NCBI RefSeq assembly: GCF_900103585.1
Contig: NZ_FNHV01000024.1
Coordinates: 62,001 to 126,000 of the forward strand
DNA: 64,000 bases
From: Streptomyces sp. cf386
GTDB taxonomy: Bacteria > Actinomycetota > Actinomycetes > Streptomycetales > Streptomycetaceae
Direction: 5' to 3'
This document shows, in pieces, positions 15,710-23,429 of this stretch. Within the stretch, counting starts at the first letter, position 1. The number at the start of each line of letters is the position of its first letter. Below the pieces are notes generated by a model. It saw nothing but the letters and a program-made list of their open reading frames with translations, had not been told where the DNA came from and made no database searches. Made by a program: the position numbers and the translations under genes.

Positions 15710-16735
15710 CGTGTTTGGCCCCGTGCCCGTGCTCGGCTCCTGCACCACGTCCGGCGCGGTGACCGTGAAGGCGGTCGGCATATGGACCTCGGTGCCGGTG
15801 TACCGGAGGGCCACGTCGACGGGGCCCGGCTCCATGACCGGTACGACGACGGACAACACCGGACGACGGCCGACCAGCGTGGGCACCCAGGGGACTTCCT
15901 GCCCGCCGATGCTCACCACCCCGTCCCGCACCAGCTCCGCGGGGTCGAAGTACACATCCGCCAGCTCGATCCCGATCGTCTCGCCCGGCCGAGCCTGCCC
16001 GTCACCTCCCGTGTCCACCCCCGCGATCCGGTAACCGCAGGCGGCGGTCGTGCCGCTCGACGTCGGCTTCAGCCGGACCGTGGCGCCGGGATGCCGTCGA
16101 TGGAAGTCGAGCAGCCCGCCCAGGACGGCGTAGGCGGCACGCCCCTTGCAGGTGTCGGCCCGGTCCGCCATCGCGGCATGGTCCCGGACCGCCTGCTGCC
16201 AGCTGCCGCCCTCGCCCTGCACGGCCAGACAGGCGGTGGCCAGCCCGCGCAGCAGCGTCCACTCCGCGTCGGCCGGCGTCGAGGGGATCGCGCTCAGGGC
16301 GTTGCGGCATTCGGTGGGGGTGCGGAGCAGGTCGTAGACGCTCGACGGGTCGGGAGTGCCGTCGGTGTTCGGTGAGTCGGGGCCGGGCGGGAGCCAGGCG
16401 GGGACTTCGAGGAGCTTCTGGCTCATGGTGGGGCTGGGGGAGGAGGGGGTGGGGCGCTCGCCCGGCGGTTCGCCCTGGGACGTACGGGGTGTGCCTATGA
16501 CCGCGGGCGCGCCGATGTGGCCGTCGGGTGACGGCCGAACCGGAGGAGCGGAGCCGACCGACGGTCCGGGAAGGAGACTCCGGACGCCGTCGGAGGGCCC
16601 CGCGGTGACGACGGTGCCCCCGCCGCCCCTGCCGTCCGCCGAACCGCCCCCGTCACTGGTGAAGGCCGCGGCTGCCACCGCCACCGCCCCTACGACGAGC
16701 AGCCCCGAGACACGCATCCCGAGGGAAACCGCCAT
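15620..16735 (-). CDS. Hypothetical exported protein with Ser/Pro/Gly-rich linker
   Basis: A 371-residue protein. Residues 1-26 (MAVSLGMRVSGLLVVGAVAV) form a signal peptide or membrane anchor, then about 80 residues rich in Gly, Ser and Pro, then a folded region beginning near KLLEVPAWLPPG. This has two cysteines in TECRNAL and TACLAV, a TCKGRAAYAVLGG helix and a beta-rich C-terminal part with AELVRDGVVSIGGQEVPW. I do not recognise a family. The last 30 codons overlap the convergent cytochrome gene, unusual but without a visible frameshift. Confidence 0.65.
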   Translation of the reverse strand: MAVSLGMRVSGLLVVGAVAVAAAAFTSDGGGSADGRGGGGTVVTAGPSDGVRSLLPGPSVGSAPPVRPSPDGHIGAPAVIGTPRTSQGEPPGERPTPSSPSPTMSQKLLEVPAWLPPGPDSPNTDGTPDPSSVYDLLRTPTECRNALSAIPSTPADAEWTLLRGLATACLAVQGEGGSWQQAVRDHAAMADRADTCKGRAAYAVLGGLLDFHRRHPGATVRLKPTSSGTTAACGYRIAGVDTGGDGQARPGETIGIELADVYFDPAELVRDGVVSIGGQEVPWVPTLVGRRPVLSVVVPVMEPGPVDVALRYTGTEVHMPTAFTVTAPDVVQEPSTGTGPNTSPAPQGVLPLGPLPAHHPGPHAPAGLRIP

Positions 16736-16906
16736 GACGCCCCCCGATGTTCCGGCCCCCGGGCGGCAGCGGCAGCCTCCGGGGGTCCCCTCATCATCGG
16801 GCTCGCGGCCCCCTCGGGGAAGCCGCTTCCTGTGATCGGCGGTGCGAGTTCGGGCACACCGGGCTCCGATCCCGCCGAACCGGAATCCCAGTGGATCAGC
16901 GGCCGT

Positions 16907-17941
16907 TCAGCCTCCGAAGTCCAGCAGGACCTTGCAGGACGTGCTCCGGTCCGCCGCGAGTGCGAACGCCGACTCGGCCTCCCGCACCGGAACCACCGCA
17001 CTGACCAGCCCGTCGAACGACGCCTCGGCGGCGAGCAGTTCCAGCGCGTCGTCGAACTCCGTGTCGAAGCGGAACGCCCCGCGCAGCTCGATCTCCCGGC
17101 TCACGACGAGGTTCCCGGCGAACGGGCTCTGCCCCGGCGGCAGCATCCCGAGCTGCACCACGACACCCCCGCGCCGCACGAGCCGCAGACAGGTGTCCAG
17201 CCCCGCCGCGACGCCCGACGCCTCGATCGCCACGTCCACCTCGGCAGGCCACCCGGCATCGTCCGGATCGTCGGCCCGTACGAGGGTGTCGGCGCCGGCG
17301 ATCCGCGCGTACTCCAGGGCCGCCGGCAGCAGGTCCGTCACCGTCACGCGTGCCGCGCCGGCCGCCTTGGCCGCCGCGACCACCAGACACCCGATGGGCC
17401 CGGCACCGGTGACGAGGACGTGCTTCCCGGCCACCTCCCCGGCTCGCCGCACCGCGTGCAGCGCGACGGACAGCGGCTCGGCGAGTGCCGCCCGCCGCAG
17501 TTCGAGCCCGGCCGGAAGCGCCCTCAACTGCTCTGCGGGGACGGTCACATGGGCCGCGAACCCGCCCTGCACATGCGGGAAGCGGGCGGCGCTGCCGAGG
17601 TAGCGGGTGTCCCGGCAGACGTTGCGCCGCCCGTCCGCGCACTCGGGGCACACCCCGCAGGGCGTGGCCGGGTGCACCGCGACAGCCGTACCGGGAGCCG
17701 GTCCTGACGCTTCGTCGGCGTGGGAGCCGTAGGAGACGACCGTCCCGACGACCTCGTGCCCGAGCACCATCGGTTCCTTGAGCCGGAAGTCCCCGACCCC
17801 GCCGTGCCGCCAGTAGTGCAGGTCGGAGCCGCAGACCCCGCCGTACCGCACGGCCACCAGGGCCTGCCCGGGGCCGGGCGCAGGTACCGCAAGCTCGTCG
17901 ACCCGCAGGTCGCCCTGACCGTGGATCACACAACCAAGCAT
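16907..17941 (-). CDS. idnD: L-idonate 5-dehydrogenase-type zinc alcohol dehydrogenase
   Basis: A 344-residue medium-chain zinc dehydrogenase. It has catalytic zinc residues in GGVCGSDLHYW and LGHEVVG, structural zinc cysteines in CGVCPECADGRRNVC and the nucleotide motif VTGAGPIGCLV. The ATG at 17941 is preceded by AAGGAGG; an upstream in-frame ATG would lie inside the idnO stop region. It ends a minus-strand operon with gluconate kinase, permease and a gluconate 5-dehydrogenase-type SDR, so oxidation of L-idonate to 5-ketogluconate is the likely job. A sorbitol/xylitol-type specificity cannot be excluded. Confidence 0.85.
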   Translation of the reverse strand: MLGCVIHGQGDLRVDELAVPAPGPGQALVAVRYGGVCGSDLHYWRHGGVGDFRLKEPMVLGHEVVGTVVSYGSHADEASGPAPGTAVAVHPATPCGVCPECADGRRNVCRDTRYLGSAARFPHVQGGFAAHVTVPAEQLRALPAGLELRRAALAEPLSVALHAVRRAGEVAGKHVLVTGAGPIGCLVVAAAKAAGAARVTVTDLLPAALEYARIAGADTLVRADDPDDAGWPAEVDVAIEASGVAAGLDTCLRLVRRGGVVVQLGMLPPGQSPFAGNLVVSREIELRGAFRFDTEFDDALELLAAEASFDGLVSAVVPVREAESAFALAADRSTSCKVLLDFGG

Positions 17942-17955
17942 CTCCGAAGCCTCCT

Positions 17956-18732
17956 TCACAGCACGCTCGTCATGCCGCCGTCGACGTACAGCACCTGTCC
18001 GCTCACGAAGTCCGCGGCCTCAGAGGCGAGGAACAGCACCCCGCCCACCAGGTCCTCCGTACGGCCCCACCGCCCGGCCGGGGTGCGCCGCCGCACCCAC
18101 GCGCTGAACTCCTCGTCCTGGACGAGAGGTTGGGTCAGCTCGGTCTCGATGTAGCCGGGACCGAGTCCGTTGACCTGGACGCCGTACGGTCCCCAGTCCG
18201 CGCACATGCCCTTGGTGAGCATCTTCAGCGCGCCCTTGGTGGCGGCGTAGGGGGCGATGCCCGGGCGGACCACCTCGCTCTGCAGTGAGCAGATGTTGAC
18301 GATCTTCCCGTGGCCGCGCTCCGTCATCCGCCGGGCGGCTTCACGACCCACCAGGAACGCGCTGGTGAGGTTGGTGTTCAGGATGCGGTGCCAGTCGGAG
18401 TCGGTGAACTCCAGCAGCGGGGCGCGCAGTTGCATGCCCGCGTTGTTGACCAGGATGTCGAGCGGGCCCACCCGCTCCTCGACATCCACGATCCCGGTGG
18501 CCACCGAGGGGCCGTCGGTCACGTCGAACACGGCCGTGTGGACCTCGCCGGGCAGCTCGGCGGCGTTCAGTTCGGCGGCGGCCTTGGTGAGCCGTTCGCC
18601 GTCGCGTCCGTTGAGGACGACCGTGCAGCCGGCCTCGGCCAGACCGCGGGCGAGCGCGAGGCCGATGCCCCGGCTGGAGCCGGTCACCAGGGCCGTACGG
18701 CCGCTGATGTCGAAGAGAGGGTGAGCCGTCAT
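17956..18732 (-). CDS. idnO: Gluconate 5-dehydrogenase-type SDR
   Basis: A 258-residue SDR with TGSSRGIG at about residues 17-24, NNAGMQ near 90-95 and the catalytic tyrosine motif YAATKGALKML. The C-terminus VLYVDGGMTSVL is typical of this group. It resembles 5-keto-D-gluconate 5-reductase (IdnO). It lies between the gluconate permease (26-base gap) and idnD (14-base gap). Together they convert idonate to gluconate, which GntK phosphorylates. Confidence 0.85.
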   Translation of the reverse strand: MTAHPLFDISGRTALVTGSSRGIGLALARGLAEAGCTVVLNGRDGERLTKAAAELNAAELPGEVHTAVFDVTDGPSVATGIVDVEERVGPLDILVNNAGMQLRAPLLEFTDSDWHRILNTNLTSAFLVGREAARRMTERGHGKIVNICSLQSEVVRPGIAPYAATKGALKMLTKGMCADWGPYGVQVNGLGPGYIETELTQPLVQDEEFSAWVRRRTPAGRWGRTEDLVGGVLFLASEAADFVSGQVLYVDGGMTSVL

Positions 18733-18758
18733 CGTCGTACAACTCCCGTCAGGGTGTG

Positions 18759-20156
18759 CTAGATCACCAGGGACAACAGCAGGACCAGACCACCGGCGAC
18801 CACCGAGATGATCGTCTCCATGACGGACCAGGTCTTGATGTTCTGGCCGACGCTGAGGCCGAAGTACTCCTTCACCATCCAGAACCCGGCGTCGTTGACG
18901 TGGCTGAAGAACAGCGAGCCGGCGCCGATGGCGAGAACGAGCAGGGCCGCGTGGGTCGTCGACATGTCGGCCGCGAGCGGGGCTACCAGACCGGCCGCCG
19001 AGACGGTGGCCACCGTCGCCGAACCCGTGGCGAGCCGGATCGCCACCGCGATCAGCCAGGCCAACAGCAGCGCCGGGATCGACCAGTCCTTGGAGATGTC
19101 CAGGACCATCTGCCCCACACCGGTGTCGATCAGCGTCTGCTTGAAGCCGCCGCCCGCACCCACGATCAGCAGGATGCCCGCGATGGGGGCGAGGCTCTTC
19201 TCGACGAGCGGCGAGACGCGCTCCTTGCTGAACCCGGCGGGCCTGAGCAGCGTGAAGATGCCCACGAGCACGGAGACGAGCAGCGCGATCAGCGGCGAGC
19301 CGATGACATCGAACACGCGCTGCACGGTGTTCTCGGGGTTGTCGATCACGATGTCGACCAGCGCCTTGGAGAGCATCAGGACGACCGGCAGCAGGATGGT
19401 GGCCAGCGTGGCGCCGAAGCCGGGACGCTTCTCCAGGTCCTCCGAGACTCGCTGTGGGATCATCCGGTCCGGGGCCGGGACGTCCACCCAGCGGGCGGCG
19501 TACCGCGAGAACAGCGGACCGGCGATGATCACCGTAGGTATCGCGACCAGCACGCCGAGCGCCAGCGTGACACCGAGGTTGGCGCCGATCGCGTCGATCG
19601 CGACCAGCGGACCGGGGTGCGGCGGGACCAGGCCGTGCATCACGGACAGACCCGCGAGGGCGGGGATGCCGATGCGCATCAGCGAGTAGTTGCCCCGCTT
19701 GGCGACCATCAGCACGACCGGGATCAGCAGCACCACGCCGACCTCGAAGAACAGCGGCAGCCCGATCACCGAGGCGATCAGCACCATCGCCCACGGCATC
19801 GACCGTCCGCTGGCCTTCGCGAGGATGGTGTCGACGATCTGGTCGGCGCCGCCGGAGTCGGCGAGCATCTTGCCGAGGATCGCGCCGAGCGCGATCAGCA
19901 CGCCCACGCCGGCCACCGTGGTGCCGAGTCCGGTGGTGAAGCTGACGATGGCCTTGTCGAGCGGCGCCCCGGCGAATGCGCCGAGCGCCAGCGACCCGAG
20001 GGTCAGCGACAGGAAGGCGTGGAGCTTGAACTGGGTGATCAGCAGGACGATGACGGCGATGCCCGCCAGGACGGCGATGCCCAGCTGGGCGTGGCCGGCC
20101 GAGGTGATGGGCTCGACGGTGTCCGCTGCCAGCATCTCGACGCTGAGTCTGGTCAC
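18759..20156 (-). CDS. gntP: Gluconate:H+ symporter, GntP family
   Basis: A 465-residue permease with about twelve to fourteen membrane helices. GntP-family blocks include FFEVGVVLLIPVVLMVAKR and MHGLVPPHPGPLVAIDAIG, and the C-terminal FFSHVNDAGFWMVKEYFGL. The GTG at 20156 starts 49 bases after gntK. It imports gluconate and possibly idonate or 5-ketogluconate for the operon. Family assignment is firm. Confidence 0.92.
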   Translation of the reverse strand: MTRLSVEMLAADTVEPITSAGHAQLGIAVLAGIAVIVLLITQFKLHAFLSLTLGSLALGAFAGAPLDKAIVSFTTGLGTTVAGVGVLIALGAILGKMLADSGGADQIVDTILAKASGRSMPWAMVLIASVIGLPLFFEVGVVLLIPVVLMVAKRGNYSLMRIGIPALAGLSVMHGLVPPHPGPLVAIDAIGANLGVTLALGVLVAIPTVIIAGPLFSRYAARWVDVPAPDRMIPQRVSEDLEKRPGFGATLATILLPVVLMLSKALVDIVIDNPENTVQRVFDVIGSPLIALLVSVLVGIFTLLRPAGFSKERVSPLVEKSLAPIAGILLIVGAGGGFKQTLIDTGVGQMVLDISKDWSIPALLLAWLIAVAIRLATGSATVATVSAAGLVAPLAADMSTTHAALLVLAIGAGSLFFSHVNDAGFWMVKEYFGLSVGQNIKTWSVMETIISVVAGGLVLLLSLVI

Positions 20157-20205
20157 GGGGGTGTATTCCCTTGCAGATACGGGGGTGGGTGAGGAGTGCG
20201 GGGGG

Positions 20206-20724
20206 TTACGGGGTCGGCTCGGGGAGCGCCGTCAGGGCCGACACGGCCCGGTCGGTGATCTCCTCGGGGTTGCCCGACACGTCCACGACGACTCCGGCCT
20301 CGTCCGCCTGGAGCGGCTGGAGCGTGGCGAACTGGGAGTCGAGGAGCGCCGTGGGCATGAAGTGCCCCTGCCGGTGCGACATCCGGTCCTCGATGAGCGA
20401 GCGGTCGCCCGCAAGGTGCACGAACACCAGGTCCGGCGCGGCGGCCCGCAGCCGGTCCCGGTACGACCGCTTCAGCGCCGAGCAGCTGACCACCCCGCCG
20501 AGCCCGGCCCGCCCGTGCGCCCAGGCGCCGATGGCATCGAGCCAGGGCCACCTGTCCGCGTCGTCGAGCGGGGTACCGGCCGACATCTTGGCGATGTTGG
20601 CCGGCGGGTGGAAGTCGTCGCCCTCGGCGTAGGGAACGCCGAGCCGGGTCGCGAGCTGGGGACCGATGGTCGTCTTCCCGGTGCCCGCGACGCCCATGAC
20701 CACGACGACATGGGGGGTACTCAT
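20206..20724 (-). CDS. gntK: Gluconokinase
   Basis: A 172-residue P-loop kinase with GVAGTGKTTIG near residues 10-20, GDDFHPPANIAKM and CSALKRSYRDRLR, all hallmarks of GntK/IdnK. It produces 6-phosphogluconate for the pentose phosphate or Entner-Doudoroff routes. The ATG at 20724 has GTGAGG upstream. It is first in the operon gntK-gntP-idnO-idnD and is divergent from gntR. Confidence 0.93.
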   Translation of the reverse strand: MSTPHVVVVMGVAGTGKTTIGPQLATRLGVPYAEGDDFHPPANIAKMSAGTPLDDADRWPWLDAIGAWAHGRAGLGGVVSCSALKRSYRDRLRAAAPDLVFVHLAGDRSLIEDRMSHRQGHFMPTALLDSQFATLQPLQADEAGVVVDVSGNPEEITDRAVSALTALPEPTP

Positions 20725-20749
20725 CGCTGCCTCACTGTCTGCTGTCCTC

Positions 20750-20768
20750 GTCGACACGTGATGTCGAC
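20750..20768. promoter_or_regulatory. Inverted repeat in the gntK leader, candidate operator
   Basis: GTCGACACGTGATGTCGAC has perfect 7-base arms and a 5-base centre, and lies 25 bases before the gntK start in the 137-base gap to gntR. A second, weaker candidate is TTAGGTACGACGAA at 20783-20796. FadR-type GntR proteins bind short palindromes, so either could serve the adjacent regulator. The protein bound is inferred. Confidence 0.45.
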
Positions 20769-20861
20769 GCAACTGAAACTCATTAGGTACGACGAATTCA
20801 AGAGCCTGTGACGAATAAGTCTGACTTTTTGAGGCCGTGATCCACCCCGTACGCTGAGTAC

Positions 20862-21563
20862 ATGACCACTCCGGGCCGGGGTCTGCACGGCCAAGTACTG
20901 GAAACCCTCGGCCCCGCGATCACGGCGGGTGAGTACCCGCCGGGCAGCGTCCTGCGCACGGACGAGCTGGCGCAGCGCTTCGAGGTGTCGCGCTCGGTGA
21001 TGCGCGAGGCCGTTCGCGTCCTGGAGTCCATGCACCTGGTCGAGTCCCGCCGCCGCGTGGGCGTGACGGTCCGCCCCAAGTCCGAGTGGAACGTCTACGA
21101 CCCCCAGGTCATCCGCTGGCGCCTGGCCGGCGCCGACCGCCCCCAGCAGCTGCGCTCACTCACCGTCCTGCGCTCGGCGATCGAGCCGGCCGCCGCGGGC
21201 CTCGCGGCGAAGCACGCCACCGCCGACCAGTGCGCCCGACTCACCGAGTGCGCCCTCGGCATGGTCGCCCACTCACGCGGCCACCAGCTGGAGGGCTATC
21301 TCATCCATGACATCGCCTTCCACCGCGCCATCCTGAACGCCTCCGGCAACGAGATGTTCGCCCGCCTGGGAGACGTCGTCGCCGAGGTCCTCGCGGGCCG
21401 CACCCACCACGAGGTCATGTTCGAGGACCCCGACCCGGCCGCCGTGACGCTGCACGTCCAGGTCGCGGAGGCGGTCCGCGCGGGCGACGCGGTGCGCGCG
21501 GAGCACCTGACCCGCGAGATCACGGTCGGGGCCCTTCAGGAGCTGGACATCCTGGCGCCGTAG
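20862..21563 (+). CDS. gntR: GntR-family (FadR subfamily) regulator of the gluconate operon
   Basis: A 233-residue regulator. The winged helix-turn-helix contains LRTDELAQRFEVSRSVMREA near residues 29-48, and an FCD domain follows with metal-ligand-type residues in DIAFHRAILNASGN and HVQVAEAVRAGD. It is divergent from the gluconate operon and most likely represses it until gluconate or a phosphorylated product binds, as described for Streptomyces and other GntR proteins. The ligand is not shown by the sequence. Confidence 0.87.
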   Translation: MTTPGRGLHGQVLETLGPAITAGEYPPGSVLRTDELAQRFEVSRSVMREAVRVLESMHLVESRRRVGVTVRPKSEWNVYDPQVIRWRLAGADRPQQLRSLTVLRSAIEPAAAGLAAKHATADQCARLTECALGMVAHSRGHQLEGYLIHDIAFHRAILNASGNEMFARLGDVVAEVLAGRTHHEVMFEDPDPAAVTLHVQVAEAVRAGDAVRAEHLTREITVGALQELDILAP

Positions 21564-21571
21564 ACGCCCTG

Positions 21572-21617
21572 GACCTGCTGCCTACTGGTCGAGAGACCTG
21601 CTGCCTACTGGTCGAGG
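21572..21617. repeat. 23-base tandem direct repeat at the end of the YchJ gene
   Basis: GACCTGCTGCCTACTGGTCG plus GAG/A occurs at 21572-21594 and again at 21595-21617 with one change. The second copy contains the last codons and stop of the YchJ gene, so the first is a spare copy of that gene's end lying just outside it. It looks like a slippage or small duplication event. Confidence 0.75.
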
Positions 21618-21991
21618 AACTCCCCGTCGACGTACACCCACGCCCCGTCGACCCGCTCGAACCTGCTCCGCTCATGCAGCGAGCCGCCCCGGTAGGAAGC
21701 CCGGAAGGTCACGGTCCCCGTGGCATGAAAAGCGGACCCGTCACTCGTGTCCAGGATCTCCAGCCCGGTCCACCGCATCCCCGCATCGAGCTCAAGCCGC
21801 CCCGGCCGCGTCCGCGGATGCCAGGTCCGCAGCAGATACGCCACATCACCCTTGACGAAGGCGCTGTACCGCGACCGCATCAGCGCCTCGGCGGTCGGCG
21901 CGGCAGCGGAGCCGCCGTGAAAACGGCCGCAGCAGCCGTCGTACGCCTTGGGCAGCCCACAAGGGCAGGAACGCGAGGTCATGCCCGCCAT
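21605..21991 (-). CDS. YchJ/UPF0225 family SEC-C motif protein
   Basis: A 128-residue small protein (125 if ATG 21982 is used). It starts with the cysteine cluster RSCPCGLPKAYDGCCGRFH, a SEC-C-type zinc-binding motif, then AEALMRSRYSAFVKGDVAYL and an NTF2-like beta sheet ending FERVDGAWVYVDGEF. The UPF0225/YchJ family has no defined biochemical role. Its start is four bases from the stop of the M1 peptidase, so it probably shares the transcript. Confidence 0.85.
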   Translation of the reverse strand: MAGMTSRSCPCGLPKAYDGCCGRFHGGSAAAPTAEALMRSRYSAFVKGDVAYLLRTWHPRTRPGRLELDAGMRWTGLEILDTSDGSAFHATGTVTFRASYRGGSLHERSRFERVDGAWVYVDGEFLDQ

Positions 21992-21995
21992 TGTG

Positions 21996-23429
21996 CTAGC
22001 CCGCCGCCCGCGTCTCGGCCCCGGGCAACGGCGGCAGTCCCGCCCCGTACACCCACGCCTCGAACAACTGGTCCACCGGCTCGCTCGTGAAGCGGGACAC
22101 GTGTGCGGCGAAGGCCTTGGTGGTCACCGTGCCGTTGCGGTGCAGCGGGCCCCAGCCGCGCAGCATGCGGAAGAAGGCGATGTCGCCCAGTGCGCAGCGC
22201 ACCGCGTGCAGGACCAACCCGCCACGCTCGTACAGCCGGTCGTCGAACATCAACTTGCGCCCGGGATCCGCCAGCCGCAGATCCTGCGGCCGCGACGACA
22301 GCAACCGGTGTGCGACAGCCGCGTGTTGCTGAGCCGTACGTCCGCCCGAGCGCTCCGACCACAGCCACTCCGCGTACTTGGCGAACCCCTCGTTCAGCCA
22401 GATGTGCCGCCAGTCCGCGATGGACACGCTGTTGCCGAACCACTGGTGCGCCAACTCGTGCGCGATCAGCCGCTCCGAACCCCGCGCCCCGTCCACGTGG
22501 TTGGCGCCGAACAGCGACAACCCCTGTGCCTCGACGGGTACATCGAGTTCCTCCTCGGTCACCACGACCGCGTACTCGTCGAACGGGTAGGGCCCGAACA
22601 GCTCCTGGAACAGCTCCATCATCTGCGGCTGGCGCGCGAAGTCCCGCGAGAACCGGGGCAGCAGATCCGCCGGGATGTGCCCGTGCTGCGGTACACCGCC
22701 CAGACCCGGGTCGCCCAGCAGCACCGTCTGGTACTTGCCGATCGACAGCCCGACCAGATAGCTGGACGTCGGCGCCGACTGCTCGTACACCCAGGTGGTC
22801 GTCGAAGCCTTCGTCGTCCGGGTCAGCAGGCGCCCGCCCGCCACGACCGCGTACGCCGACGGTGTGGTGATCGAGATCTGGTACGACGCCTTGTCGGCGG
22901 GCCGGTCGTTGCACGGATACCAGGACGGAGCCCCGATCGGCTGGCTCGCCACCAGCGCCCCGTCCTCCAGCTCCTCCCAACCGAGCCCGCCCCACGGGCT
23001 GTTCACCGGCTTCGGGTTGCCCGACCAGTGCACCTCGACCGTGAAGGCCGCCCCGGCGCGGACCGGCTTGGCGGGGCGGACGCGCAGCCGCCCACCGCGG
23101 TGGGTGTAATGCGGCTGCCGTCCGTCGACCCGAACCCGGCCGATCTTGAAGTCGCCCAGGTTCAGCACGAACTCGGTGAGCGGCGAGCGCCCCGCTATCG
23201 CGTTGATCCGGGCCGTCCCCGACAGCCGGTTCGGGCCCGGGCGGTAGTCCAGCGCGAGCTCATACCGGTGCACCCGGTACCGGGAGTCGCCGTGCTCCGG
23301 GAAGTACGGGTCCGCGCCCGCCGCCTGCTGAACTGCCACTGCTGTCTGTGCTCCCTGCGCCGTACTGCTGTCACTCCGTGCCGGCCCACCGCTCTCCGGC
23401 CCCGAGTGGGCCGTGCTCAGGGACGCCAT
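21996..23429 (-). CDS. M1-family zinc aminopeptidase, coupled to the Pls-like synthetase
   Basis: A 477-residue M1 metallopeptidase. Zinc ligands are H324 and H328 in HELAHQW with E347 in LNEGFAKY (HEXXH-X18-E). The usual GAMEN loop is replaced by EAQGLSLFG near residues 300-308. No clear signal peptide is visible; the first 40 residues are Ser/Ala/Gly-rich. The ATG at 23429 overlaps the end of the synthetase gene by 13 bases. M1-like zinc aminopeptidases such as Pld degrade poly-epsilon-lysine in producers of that polymer, and this coupling suggests it trims or degrades the product of its neighbour. General peptide processing is the alternative. Confidence 0.85.
   Translation of the reverse strand: MASLSTAHSGPESGGPARSDSSTAQGAQTAVAVQQAAGADPYFPEHGDSRYRVHRYELALDYRPGPNRLSGTARINAIAGRSPLTEFVLNLGDFKIGRVRVDGRQPHYTHRGGRLRVRPAKPVRAGAAFTVEVHWSGNPKPVNSPWGGLGWEELEDGALVASQPIGAPSWYPCNDRPADKASYQISITTPSAYAVVAGGRLLTRTTKASTTTWVYEQSAPTSSYLVGLSIGKYQTVLLGDPGLGGVPQHGHIPADLLPRFSRDFARQPQMMELFQELFGPYPFDEYAVVVTEEELDVPVEAQGLSLFGANHVDGARGSERLIAHELAHQWFGNSVSIADWRHIWLNEGFAKYAEWLWSERSGGRTAQQHAAVAHRLLSSRPQDLRLADPGRKLMFDDRLYERGGLVLHAVRCALGDIAFFRMLRGWGPLHRNGTVTTKAFAAHVSRFTSEPVDQLFEAWVYGAGLPPLPGAETRAAG

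Noticed and set aside
18756..20192. 478-codon plus-strand open frame rich in Gln, Asp and His
   Set aside because: It mirrors the gluconate permease on the opposite strand; no domain and no ribosome site.
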